A DNA stretch of 64,000 nucleotides, taken from Streptantibioticus parmotrematis. GTDB lineage: Bacteria; Actinomycetota; Actinomycetes; Streptomycetales; Streptomycetaceae. This document shows positions 44,828 to 52,817 of the stretch, in pieces. Location: assembly GCF_019890615.1 (NCBI RefSeq), contig NZ_JAINVZ010000002.1, forward strand, positions 186,001 through 250,000, read 5' to 3'. The notes beneath the pieces are model-generated. The model was given only the letters and a program-made list of their open reading frames with translations, had not been told where the DNA came from and did no database searches. The translations under genes were made by a program, and so were the position numbers. The stretch's first letter is position 1. Each line of letters begins with the position of its first letter.

Positions 44828-44997
44828 TGTGTCGCACGGCCCCGGCGGCCCACGACCGCCGCCGTCCGCCCTTCCGCCCTCCGGTCTCCCCGGAACGCCC
44901 GGCGCTCACCGTGCGTCACGGGGAAACGCCCGCGCGTCGATGTTGAACGGTTCTTCCGCCCGTCGCGTCACGTCCACCCGGCGTAGCGGGCCGCGCT

Positions 44998-45013
44998 GTG
45001 ACGGTGCTGTGAC
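44998..45013 (+). promoter_or_regulatory. AfsQ1 box upstream of sigQ
   Basis: GTGAC-GGTGCT-GTGAC fits the published AfsQ1 consensus GTnAC-n6-GTnAC exactly. It lies about 105 bp upstream of the sigQ ATG and 170 bp from the afsQ1 start, so it can serve the divergent sigQ promoter. Confidence 0.8.
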
Positions 45014-45118
45014 ATTCGACGGACAGGCCCATGAAACTGATCCGACAGTCTTTTCACCACGGCGGCCGACCACCGCCGAAACCGTCAGAAGCTGGTTCCA
45101 CTCCACGGGGGTCCCGAG

Positions 45119-45934
45119 ATGAGCGCCATGCACACCACCACCTCCGCCGCGATCGTGCGGCAGCGCCCGCACTCCGCCGAGTGGAACGACAATCTGTCCG
45201 GTGCCGAGGGACACCTCCTGCCGCAGAGCAGGGGCGGGCGGGGGTGCGCGCCGCGCCTGCGGTCCGAGGTCTCCCGAGGTACCGGACGCCAGCCGGTCGG
45301 GTCCGGTTCCGTGCGCCACCGCGCGCCGTTCATGACCGCGATCGAGGGCGGGGCCGCGGGGGTCGCCGCCACCGCGTACGGGGAGGCCACGGGGGAGCGG
45401 AAGAGCCGTTCGAGCGAGGCGGACTTCACCGCCTACGTCGCCGAACGCCGCGCCTCCCTGTACGCGACCGCCTACCACCTCACCGGTGACCGCCACGAGG
45501 CGGAGGACCTGCTGCAGAGCGCGCTGTTCTCCACCTACCGCGCCTGGGACCGGATCACCGACAAGGCGGCGGTGGGCGGCTACCTGCGCCGCACCATGAC
45601 CAACCTGCACATCTCCGCCTGGCGCCGCCGCAAGCTCAACGAGTACCCGACCGAGGAGCTGCCCGAGACGGTCGGCGACAGCGACGAGATGCACGGCACC
45701 GAGCTGCGCGCCGTCCTGTGGCAGGCGCTGGCCAAGCTGCCCGAGACCCAGCGCACGATGCTGGTGCTGCGCTACTACGAGGGCCGTACCGACCCGGAGA
45801 TCGCCGGGATCCTGGGCATCAGCGTCGGCACCGTCAAGAGCAGCATCTGGCGCTCGCTGCGCCGCCTGCGCGACGACCAGGCGCTGGCCCAGGGCCGCGA
45901 CGAGAACGAGGCGTTCGGCGAGCTGGTGGCCTGA
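45119..45934 (+). CDS. sigQ: ECF sigma factor SigQ
   Basis: A SigE-like ECF sigma factor; in S. coelicolor the orthologue is an AfsQ1 target that antagonises antibiotic production. Region 2 is SLYATAYHLTGDRHEAEDLLQSALF; region 4 is LPETQRTMLVLRYYEGRTD with ISVGTVKSSIWRSLRRLR. The ORF from ATG 45119 has an unstructured N-terminus of about 90 residues; an ATG at 45332 would give about 200 residues and may be the real start. The divergent afsQ1 and the GTGAC box confirm context. Confidence 0.87.
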   Translation: MSAMHTTTSAAIVRQRPHSAEWNDNLSGAEGHLLPQSRGGRGCAPRLRSEVSRGTGRQPVGSGSVRHRAPFMTAIEGGAAGVAATAYGEATGERKSRSSEADFTAYVAERRASLYATAYHLTGDRHEAEDLLQSALFSTYRAWDRITDKAAVGGYLRRTMTNLHISAWRRRKLNEYPTEELPETVGDSDEMHGTELRAVLWQALAKLPETQRTMLVLRYYEGRTDPEIAGILGISVGTVKSSIWRSLRRLRDDQALAQGRDENEAFGELVA

Positions 45935-46024
45935 GAGGACCGGGGGAACCGAGGGGGCGCGGGGCACGGCCCCGCGCCGAGGGGAAAAACAGGCGGTCGC
46001 GCGCGCTTGCGGGGAAATGGGGCC

Positions 46025-46050
46025 CCGAAGGCGCCCGCGACCGCCTTCGG
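46025..46050. terminator. Hairpin between converging sigQ and kinase genes
   Basis: CCGAAGGCG (46025-46033) pairs with CGCCTTCGG (46042-46050), 8-nt loop. A longer-range alternative pairs GGCGGTCGCG (45992) with CGCGACCGCC (46036). Either can terminate. Confidence 0.72.
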
Positions 46051-46079
46051 TATGGGGGCGGTCGACGCGCCCCCGCCGC

Positions 46080-46742
46080 CTACCGGACCGCGTACGCCTC
46101 CGGCCGCCGCCGTGAGGGTGTCAACGCCGCGCGGGTGATCAGGGCCAGTGCCGCTCCGTCGTCGCACGCCGTCGCGCCCAGCGCGGTCTGCCGGGCCACG
46201 ATGCCGCGTTCGGCGCGCATCAGCCGCCAGCCGCGCCGCAGCAGGTACGGCACCGACTTGCGGCCCTCGCGCAGGTCCCGCCGCAGCCGCCGCCACGCCG
46301 TCACGACCGGCCGTCCGCGCAGGCACACCGCCGCGCCCAGCAGCCCGGCCGCCTCGCACCGGGCGACCAGTTCGGCGGCGAAGATCCCCTCCGCCACGAA
46401 CAGGCCCACCCCGCCGAGCCCGACGACCGCGTCGCCCGTGATCGAGCTGGACGCGATGTCGTACACCGGGACCCGCGCGGTCCCCGTGCGCGCCAGCGTC
46501 TCCAGCGCGGCCATCGCGGCGTCCGCGTGCCACGACAGCGGTGAGTCCCAGTCGGGGCCCGCGCCGTGCGGCAGTTGGGGCAGCGTGGGGTCGTCGGCGG
46601 CCTTGTAGAAGTCGTCGAGATTGAGCACCGGCAGCCCGGTGCGCTCGGCGAGCGTGGACTTCCCCGACCCGGAGGGCCCGGTCAGCAGGACGACGCGGGC
46701 GGTGGGCACGGCGACGGGGGCGGCGGGATCAGCGGTGGTCAC
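46080..46742 (-). CDS. Uridine kinase-like P-loop protein
   Basis: A 220-residue P-loop NTPase of the uridine/pantothenate kinase fold. Walker A GPSGSGKST (about 21-29), Walker-B-like LNLDDFYK, a Q/DW segment HGAGPDWDSPLSW where uridine kinases bind the nucleoside, VPVYDIASSSITGD, and VAEGIFAAELVARC. It probably phosphorylates uridine or cytidine, which would fit the nearby nucleoside genes, but the match to true Udk is partial, and similar Streptomyces proteins are annotated simply as ATP-binding. Confidence 0.78.
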   Translation of the reverse strand: MTTADPAAPVAVPTARVVLLTGPSGSGKSTLAERTGLPVLNLDDFYKAADDPTLPQLPHGAGPDWDSPLSWHADAAMAALETLARTGTARVPVYDIASSSITGDAVVGLGGVGLFVAEGIFAAELVARCEAAGLLGAAVCLRGRPVVTAWRRLRRDLREGRKSVPYLLRRGWRLMRAERGIVARQTALGATACDDGAALALITRAALTPSRRRPEAYAVR

Positions 46743-46934
46743 GGAAGACCAGTGTGACGCATCCGCCGCGCGCGAGCGCTGGTGGACCGACCGCGCCGGA
46801 TCAACTACGCTGTGCGGTCAGCGCGTTGTGTCCGTAATGCCCGTTAATCGTACGGTTCGATGAGCGGACTTACGGTCCGGGCTCGAAGCAGAAGACCGCA
46901 CAGACCACCGCACCGTCCGGCAGGCAGGTACCCC

Positions 46935-47294
46935 ATGTCGTTCCGCACCACGTCCGCCTCCCGCGCCCTGCTGCGTACCGCACTCGCCCTGTCGGCGGCC
47001 GGGGCCGCCCTGGCCGCCGGCGCGGGTGCCGCCCAGGCGAGCCAACTGCCCGGCGCCGACGACGTGGTGGGCGGCACGATCCAGGGACTGGAGAGCGGCG
47101 TCGCCCCCGTCAAGCACCTCCAGCTCGACCCGCTGGCCCGCACCACCGTCGACCCGCTGACCAACGGCGTCGGCACCCAGATCGCCGACTTCAAGCCGGT
47201 CGGCACCCAGACGGTCACCGGCCCGCTGACCGACGGCGACTCGCTGTCCCAGCTGCCGCTGGTCGGCGAGGTCACCAACCTGCTGCCCGGCTGA
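46935..47294 (+). CDS. Small secreted protein of unknown function
   Basis: A 119-residue protein with a signal peptide (MSFRTTSASRALLRTALALS to AQAS). The mature part has LPGADDVVGGTIQGLESGVAPVK (its LPGADDVVGG core), repeated Thr-rich GVGTQIADFKPVGTQTVTGPL, and QLPLVGEVTNLLPG at the very end. GGCAGG precedes the ATG. It resembles the protein at 40650 in size, secretion and the NLxPG end; both flank the afsQ locus. No enzymatic motif. Confidence 0.78.
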   Translation: MSFRTTSASRALLRTALALSAAGAALAAGAGAAQASQLPGADDVVGGTIQGLESGVAPVKHLQLDPLARTTVDPLTNGVGTQIADFKPVGTQTVTGPLTDGDSLSQLPLVGEVTNLLPG

Positions 47295-47318
47295 GCGGAC
47301 ATCTCCCCGCGCACACGC

Positions 47319-47359
47319 CGAAGGCGGCGGTCCGTCACGCACACGGACCGCCGCCTTCG
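47319..47359. terminator. 17-bp terminator hairpin
   Basis: Arms 47319-47335 and 47343-47359 are perfect over 17 bp with a 7-nt loop. It separates the secreted protein gene from the converging short ALDH gene. Confidence 0.92.
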
Positions 47360-47396
47360 TTCACTCCGAAGAGGGTCGCCCTGAAGAGGGCCGCGC

Positions 47397-48266
47397 TCAC
47401 ACCCCGATCGGGTGCCAGACCGTCTTCGTCTCCAGGAACGCCAGCAGCCGCTCGGTGCCCGGCTCCGCCGTCCAGTCCTCGGCGGTCACCGCGGGACGCA
47501 GCACCCGCTTGAGGTTCTCCGCCGCCGCGACCTCCAGCTCACGCGCCAGGTCGGCGTCCGCGCCGGTCAGGTCGATCGCGTTGACGTCCGCGTGCGCGGC
47601 CAGGTGCGGCGCGATCTCCGACGCCTTGCCGGACAGCACGTTCACCACGCCACCGGGCACGTCCGAGGTGGCCAGCACCTCCGCCAGCGACAGCGCGGGC
47701 AGCGGCGCCTCGTACGACGTCACCACGACCGCGGTGTTGCCGGTCGCGATCACCGGCGCCAGCACGGAGATCAGGCCCAGGAACGAGGAGTCCTGCGGCG
47801 CCAGCACCGTGACCACGCCGGTCGGCTCGGTGGTCGACAGGTTGAAGTACGGTCCGGCCACCGGGTTCGCGGCCCCCGCGATCTGCCCGATCTTGTCCGT
47901 CCAGCCCGCGTACCAGACCCAGCGGTCGATGCCTGAGTCCACGACCGCCGCCGCCTTGGACTTCGACAGCCCCTCCGCGTCGGCCACCTCGCGGACGAAC
48001 TGCTCGCGGCGGCCCTCCAGCATCTCCGCGACGCGGTAGAGGACCTGGCCGCGGTTGTACGCGGTCGCCCCCGACCAGCCGCCGAACGCCTTGCGCGCGG
48101 CCACCACCGCGTCCCGCGCGTCCTTGCGCGAGGCCAGCGGCGCGTTGGCGAGCCAGTTGCCCTTGGCGTCCGACACCTCGTACACCCGCCCGCTCTCGGA
48201 CCGGGGGAACTTGCCCCCGACGAACAACTTGTAGGTCTTGAGGACGTTCAAGCGCGACTCAGACAT
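47397..48266 (-). CDS. Short aldehyde dehydrogenase-like protein without catalytic residues
   Basis: A 289-residue ALDH-fold protein that covers only the NAD-binding domain: KLFVGGKFPRSESGRVY, FGGWSGATAYNRGQVLYRVAEML, YAGWTDKIGQIAG, VVTVLAPQDSSFLGLIS. The catalytic Glu (LELGGK) and Cys loop of ALDH are absent, and the C-terminus stops at about residue 289. It is coupled to the full ALDH by an 8-bp overlap. Similar short ALDHs next to full ones are known to me in Streptomyces, so this is probably a conserved partner subunit rather than a fresh truncation. Confidence 0.83.
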   Translation of the reverse strand: MSESRLNVLKTYKLFVGGKFPRSESGRVYEVSDAKGNWLANAPLASRKDARDAVVAARKAFGGWSGATAYNRGQVLYRVAEMLEGRREQFVREVADAEGLSKSKAAAVVDSGIDRWVWYAGWTDKIGQIAGAANPVAGPYFNLSTTEPTGVVTVLAPQDSSFLGLISVLAPVIATGNTAVVVTSYEAPLPALSLAEVLATSDVPGGVVNVLSGKASEIAPHLAAHADVNAIDLTGADADLARELEVAAAENLKRVLRPAVTAEDWTAEPGTERLLAFLETKTVWHPIGV

Positions 48267-49722
48267 CGAGGTAGGCCTCCAGACCGTGCCGGCCGCCCTC
48301 GCGGCCGAAGCCCGACTCCTTGTAGCCGCCGAACGGCGAGGTCGGGTCGAACTTGTTGAACGTGTTGGCCCACACCACGCCCGCGCGCAGCTTGTCGGCC
48401 ATCCACAGGATGCGCGAGCCCTTCTCGGTCCAGATGCCGGCCGACAGCCCGTACGGCGTGTTGTTGGCCTTCTCCACCGCCTCCGCGGGCGTACGGAAGG
48501 TCAGCACCGACAGCACCGGGCCGAAGATCTCCTCGCGGGCGATCCGGTGCGCCTGGGTGACGCCGGTGAACAGCGTCGGGGCGAACCAGTAACCGGAGGA
48601 CGGCAGTTCGCAGGCCGGGGCCCAGCGCTCGGCGCCCTCCGCCTCGCCCGCCTCGGCCAGCGCGGTGATCCGGGCCAGCTGCTCGGCCGAGTTGATGGCG
48701 CCAACGTCGGTGTTCTTGTCCAGCGGATCACCCACCCGCAGCGTCGCCATCCGCCGCTTGAGCGCGTCCAGCACCTGGTCGGCGACCGACTCCTGCACCA
48801 GCAGGCGCGAGCCCGCGCAGCACACGTGGCCCTGGTTGAAGAAGATGCCGTTGACGATGCCCTCGACGGCCTGGTCGACCGGGGCGTCGTCGAAGACGAT
48901 GTTGGCCGCCTTGCCGCCGAGTTCGAGGGTCAGCTTCTTGCGGGTGCCCGCGACGGTGCGCGCGATCGCCTTGCCGACCTCCGTCGAGCCGGTGAACGCC
49001 ACCTTGTTCACGTCCGGGTGGGCCACCAGCTCCGCGCCGGTCGAGCCGTCACCGGTGAGGATGTTGACGACGCCCTTGGGCAGGCCCGCCTGGCGGCAGA
49101 TGTCGGCGAAGAACAGCGCGGACAGCGGCGTGGTCTCGGCGGGTTTGAGCACGACCGTGTTGCCGCAGGCCAGCGCCGGGGCGACCTTCCACGCCAGCAT
49201 CAGCAGCGGGAAGTTCCACGGGATGACCTGGGCCGCGACGCCCAGCGGCTTCGGGTCCGTGCCGCTCGTGCCGTTCATCGGGCTCCGCCCGAGGGCCGCG
49301 TGGGAGAGCTTGTCGGCCCAGCCCGCGTAGTAGAAGAAGTGCGCGGCGACCAACGGGAGGTCGGCGTCGCGCGACTCGCGGATCGGCTTGCCGTTGTCCA
49401 GCGACTCCAGCACGGCCAGTTCGCGCGAGCGCTCCTGGACGATCCGGGCGATGCGGAACAGGTACTTGGCGCGCTCGGCGCCCGGCAGCGCGGACCACTT
49501 CTCGAACGCCTTGCGGGCGGCGCCCACGGCGGCGTCCACGTCGGCGGCACCGGCCTGCGCGACCTCGGAGAGCACCTCCTCGGAGGAGGGGCTGACGGTC
49601 TTGAAGACCTTGCCGTCCGCCGCCTCGCGGAACTCGCCGTCGACGAACAGCCCGTAGGACGGCGCGATCTCGACGACCGACCGCGACTCGGGGGCGGGCG
49701 CGTAGCTGAAGGGGGAGGTCAT
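48259..49722 (-). CDS. Aldehyde dehydrogenase
   Basis: A 487-residue NAD(P)-dependent aldehyde dehydrogenase. The NAD-binding motif is FTGSTEVGKAIA; the catalytic Glu lies in LTLELGGKAANIV and the Cys in FFNQGHVCCAGSRL; NTFNKFDPTSPFGGYKESGFGRE closes it. Lying 5 bp after deoC, it probably oxidises the acetaldehyde released by DeoC. ATG at 49722 follows a GGGGGAGG-like run on the plus-strand complement only weakly. Substrate is inference from operon logic. Confidence 0.9.
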   Translation of the reverse strand: MTSPFSYAPAPESRSVVEIAPSYGLFVDGEFREAADGKVFKTVSPSSEEVLSEVAQAGAADVDAAVGAARKAFEKWSALPGAERAKYLFRIARIVQERSRELAVLESLDNGKPIRESRDADLPLVAAHFFYYAGWADKLSHAALGRSPMNGTSGTDPKPLGVAAQVIPWNFPLLMLAWKVAPALACGNTVVLKPAETTPLSALFFADICRQAGLPKGVVNILTGDGSTGAELVAHPDVNKVAFTGSTEVGKAIARTVAGTRKKLTLELGGKAANIVFDDAPVDQAVEGIVNGIFFNQGHVCCAGSRLLVQESVADQVLDALKRRMATLRVGDPLDKNTDVGAINSAEQLARITALAEAGEAEGAERWAPACELPSSGYWFAPTLFTGVTQAHRIAREEIFGPVLSVLTFRTPAEAVEKANNTPYGLSAGIWTEKGSRILWMADKLRAGVVWANTFNKFDPTSPFGGYKESGFGREGGRHGLEAYLDV

Positions 49723-49727
49723 CGTGA

Positions 49728-50735
49728 TCAGTCCACCGTCACGTAGTCGGGACCGGAGTACCGGCCGGTGCTCAGCTTCTGACGCTGCATCAGCAGGTCG
49801 TTCAGCAGGCTGGAGGCGCCGAAGCGGAACCACTCGGGGGTCAGCCACTCCTCGCCGAGCGTCTCGTTCACCATCACCAGGTACTTGATCGCGTCCTTGG
49901 AGGTGCGGATGCCGCCTGCGGGCTTGACGCCCACCTGCACGCCGGTCGCCGCGCGGAAGTCGCGGACCGCCTCCAGCATCAGCAGGGTGCCCGGCGGCGT
50001 CGCGTTGACGGCGACCTTGCCGGTCGAGGTCTTGATGAAGTCGGCGCCCGCGAGCATCGCCAGCCACGAGGCGCGGCGGATGTTGTCGTACGTGGACAGC
50101 TCGCCGTTCTCGAAGATCACCTTGAGGTGGGCGGCGCTGCCGTCCTCCCTCGCGCACGCCTGCTTGACCGCCTTGATCTCTTCGAAGACGGACAGGTAGC
50201 GGCCGGCCAGGAAGGCACCGCGGTCGATGACCATGTCGATCTCGTCCGCCCCCGCGGCGACCGCGTCCGCGGTGTCGGCCAGCTTGACGGGCAGCGCGGC
50301 CCGGCCGGCCGGGAAGGCGGTGGCGACCGAGGCGACGTGGACGCCGGAACCGGCGAGCGCGGCCTTGGCGGTCTCCACCATGTCCGGGTACACGCAGATC
50401 GCGGCGACCCTCGGGGTGGTGCGGTCGGTCGGGTCGGGGCTGACGCCCTTGGCGCACAACGCCCGGACCTTGCCGGGGGTGTCGGCGCCTTCCAAGGTCG
50501 TCAGGTCGATCATCGAGATGGCCAGATCGATGGCGTAGGCCTTGGCCGTCGTCTTGATCGAACGCGTACCGAGCATCGCGGCCCGGCCTTCGAGGCCGAC
50601 CGCGTCGACACCGGGCAGCCCGTGCAGGAACCGGCGCAGCGCGGCATCGGAGGCGGTCACGTCCGCCATGGACGCCAGCCGCGCGGCGGCGTCGGGGCCG
50701 TGGGCGGGGACCGTCTGGGGGATGGACTGGGGCAT
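49728..50735 (-). CDS. deoC: Deoxyribose-phosphate aldolase
   Basis: Cleaves 2-deoxyribose-5-phosphate to glyceraldehyde-3-phosphate and acetaldehyde. The 335-residue DERA TIM barrel has the Schiff-base lysine in ADFIKTSTGKVAVNATPPG and the second lysine in VGVKPAGGIRTSKDAI, plus VAAICVYP and DEIDMVIDRGAFL. ATG 50735 follows GGGTGG; a GTG at 50744 is possible. First gene of the deoC-ALDH-short ALDH operon, under a palindromic operator at 50754. Confidence 0.95.
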   Translation of the reverse strand: MPQSIPQTVPAHGPDAAARLASMADVTASDAALRRFLHGLPGVDAVGLEGRAAMLGTRSIKTTAKAYAIDLAISMIDLTTLEGADTPGKVRALCAKGVSPDPTDRTTPRVAAICVYPDMVETAKAALAGSGVHVASVATAFPAGRAALPVKLADTADAVAAGADEIDMVIDRGAFLAGRYLSVFEEIKAVKQACAREDGSAAHLKVIFENGELSTYDNIRRASWLAMLAGADFIKTSTGKVAVNATPPGTLLMLEAVRDFRAATGVQVGVKPAGGIRTSKDAIKYLVMVNETLGEEWLTPEWFRFGASSLLNDLLMQRQKLSTGRYSGPDYVTVD

Positions 50736-50747
50736 GGTCACCACCCG

Positions 50748-50767
50748 AGCATATCTACGCGCGTAGC
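50748..50767 (-). promoter_or_regulatory. deoC promoter with nucleoside-regulon palindrome
   Basis: On the minus strand, GCTACGCGCGTAGA (50767 to 50754) is followed immediately by the -10 TATGCT (50753 to 50748). The site therefore sits between -35 and -10. The start codon follows within 4-13 bases of the -10, so the message is nearly leaderless. Confidence 0.75.
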
Positions 50768-50787
50768 GGCTGTCACCCCCCCGGGGT

Positions 50788-50816
50788 TCCGGGTGGCCCT
50801 GCGCGGGCCACCCGGA
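50788..50816. terminator. 12-bp hairpin between deoC and tetR
   Basis: TCCGGGTGGCCC (50788-50799) and GGGCCACCCGGA (50805-50816) are perfect complements around TGCGC. It can stop tetR-side transcription before the deoC promoter. Confidence 0.8.
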
Positions 50817-50968
50817 CCGCCGGTAGGTACAACGCCATCCGGCTCATCGGCCGGGCCCGTGCGATGAGGGCCGACGGGGTATCGAGGGGCGATGTCGCAC
50901 GGAGGGGCCTCGCCGAGGTCCCGGCGCGCGCACCGCCACAGCGCACCGCGGGGCGCCTGGCGGCCCGG

Positions 50969-51562
50969 TCAGTCGCTCGGGTGGGAGGCTGCCCAGCCGT
51001 GTTCGAGCAGCGCGAAGACCTGGTCGGCGGCTCGGTGCGGTTCGGGGTGCCGCAGGACGAGGCTGCGGGCCTCCAGGGCGAACCGGGCCAGGGCGGCGCA
51101 GCTGACGTCGTCCTCGGGCGCATCCGTCGCTTCGGCGATGGCCCCGGCCAGGGCCGCTTCGTGGCGCGTCCACATGCGGTGGGCGTAGTCGCGCAGCGCG
51201 GGGGTCTCCTGTACCAGGCGGGTGAAGTCGGCGAACCGCGGGTCGGCGGCATGGACGGCGAGCTGGGTCTGCTTCAGCAGGATGTGCTCGCGCAGCGCCT
51301 GCGGGACCGACTGGCCCGGGGCGCGTTCGCGCACGGCGGCGACGAGCTCTGCTTCCAGGTCGTCGTCCTGGTCGAAGACCAGGGCTTCCTTGCCGGAGAA
51401 GTGTTTGAACAGGGTGGTCACCGAGACGTCGGCGCGGTCGGCGATGTCTTTGACGCCGACCTGGTCGTAGCCGCGGTCGAGGAAGAGTTCGAGTGCGGCG
51501 TCGGCCAGGGACTGGCGGGTCTGGGCCTTCTTGCGCTCGCGGCGCCCGGTCGGTTCGGTCAC
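50969..51562 (-). CDS. TetR/AcrR-family regulator
   Basis: A 197-residue TetR protein. The HTH is ARQSLADAALELFLDRGYDQVGVKDIADRADVSVTTLFKHFSGKEAL (seen as GVKDIADRADVSVTTLFKHF); the C-terminal ligand domain is unassigned. GTG at 51562. Divergent to the TetX-like monooxygenase, with a palindrome TCGAAG...CTTCGA between them; it probably represses that gene and itself. Confidence 0.9.
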   Translation of the reverse strand: MTEPTGRRERKKAQTRQSLADAALELFLDRGYDQVGVKDIADRADVSVTTLFKHFSGKEALVFDQDDDLEAELVAAVRERAPGQSVPQALREHILLKQTQLAVHAADPRFADFTRLVQETPALRDYAHRMWTRHEAALAGAIAEATDAPEDDVSCAALARFALEARSLVLRHPEPHRAADQVFALLEHGWAASHPSD

Positions 51563-51576
51563 CTGCCCACCATACC

Positions 51577-51596
51577 TCGAAGCGTATTCACTTCGA
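51577..51596. promoter_or_regulatory. Putative TetR operator palindrome
   Basis: TCGAAGCGTATTCACTTCGA has perfect 6-bp arms (TCGAAG, CTTCGA) and partial inner symmetry. It lies 15 bp from the tetR start and 90 bp from the monooxygenase ATG. Confidence 0.75.
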
Positions 51597-51686
51597 AAGT
51601 TGAGTCATTGCACTTACGTGGTGAGTGTGGTTTCTTGGTGGTGCCGGGTCTCCCGGCGGCTGATCCACCACCCGAGGGACACTCCC

Positions 51687-52796
51687 ATGAACTCTGCTCG
51701 TGATCCCCGCATCGCGATCGTCGGCGCCGGTCTCGGCGGCCTCACCTGCGCCCGCGTCCTCCAGCACCACGGTCGCTCCGTCACCGTCTTCGAACGCGAG
51801 GTATCCGCCGATGCCCGCCCGCAGGGCGGCTCCCTGGACATGCATCCCGGTACCGGCCAGGCCGCGCTCGGTACGGCGGGGCTCCTCGACCGGTTCCACG
51901 CCCTCGCCCGTCCCGAAGGTGACGAGTGGCGTGTGCTCGACTTCGCCACCGCCGCCCTCCTGGCGCGGCAGGGGCCGACGGCCGACGGTGGCCGGCCGGA
52001 GATCGACCGGGGCCAGCTGCGTGGCCTGCTCCTGGACTCGCTCACCGAAGGCGCGGTGCGCTGGGACCGCGCCGTGGGCGGTGCCACCCCGCTCGCGGAC
52101 GGAACCTGCCGACTGCTGTTCCGCGACGGCACCACCGAGGACTTCGACCTGGTGGTCGGCGCCGACGGCGCCTGGTCACGCGTCCGCCCGGCCCTGTCGC
52201 CCGCCGTACCCGATTACACCGGAGTCACCTTCGTCGAGACCGGGTTCGACGACTGCGACACCCGCCATCCCGACCTCGCGCGGCTGGTCGGCAACGGATC
52301 GATGCTGGCCAAAGGCGTCGGCAGGACTCTGGTCGCCCAGCGCAACAGCAACGGCCACATCCGCGCCTACATCGCGCTCCGCGCACCCGAGGACTGGCAC
52401 GAGGCCGCCGGGATCGCCCCTGACGACCAGCGGGCCGTGCGCACACATCTGCTGAGGTTGTTCGACGACTGGGACGAGAGCCTGCGCTACATCCTGAGCA
52501 ACAGCGACCACGGGTTCATCCATCGGTCCCTGTTCGTCCTGCCCGCCCCGCACACCTGGGACCACGTTCCCGGCGTCACGCTCCTCGGCGACGCCGCGCA
52601 TCTGATGCCACCCGTCGGTCTGGGCGCGAACCTGGCCATGCTCGACGGCGCCGACCTCGCCCACGCCCTCGTCACCGAATCCGGCGTCGACGACGCCGTC
52701 CGCGCCTACGAGAGCATCATGCTGCCGCGTTCGAAAGAAGCCGCGACGGGCAGTGCGAAAGGGCTCGACAACCTGGTTCCCGCAACGGCCACCTGA
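51687..52796 (+). CDS. TetX-like FAD-dependent monooxygenase
   Basis: A 369-residue aromatic-hydroxylase-class flavoprotein. FAD GxGxxG is RIAIVGAGLGGLTCARVLQHHG; GGSLDMHPGTGQAAL, RGQLRGLLLDSL, VVGADGAWSRVRPAL, DEWRVLD-type segments, and the final GDAAHLMPPVGLGANLAM. Several segments, especially GGSLDMH..GQ and GDAAHLMPP, resemble TetX, the tetracycline-inactivating enzyme. ATG 51687 follows GAGGGACA. The divergent TetR would make it inducible. Substrate is not proven: many flavin monooxygenases share these motifs. Confidence 0.85.
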   Translation: MNSARDPRIAIVGAGLGGLTCARVLQHHGRSVTVFEREVSADARPQGGSLDMHPGTGQAALGTAGLLDRFHALARPEGDEWRVLDFATAALLARQGPTADGGRPEIDRGQLRGLLLDSLTEGAVRWDRAVGGATPLADGTCRLLFRDGTTEDFDLVVGADGAWSRVRPALSPAVPDYTGVTFVETGFDDCDTRHPDLARLVGNGSMLAKGVGRTLVAQRNSNGHIRAYIALRAPEDWHEAAGIAPDDQRAVRTHLLRLFDDWDESLRYILSNSDHGFIHRSLFVLPAPHTWDHVPGVTLLGDAAHLMPPVGLGANLAMLDGADLAHALVTESGVDDAVRAYESIMLPRSKEAATGSAKGLDNLVPATAT

Positions 52797-52817
52797 ACCA
52801 CGGCGAGACGGCGCCGC

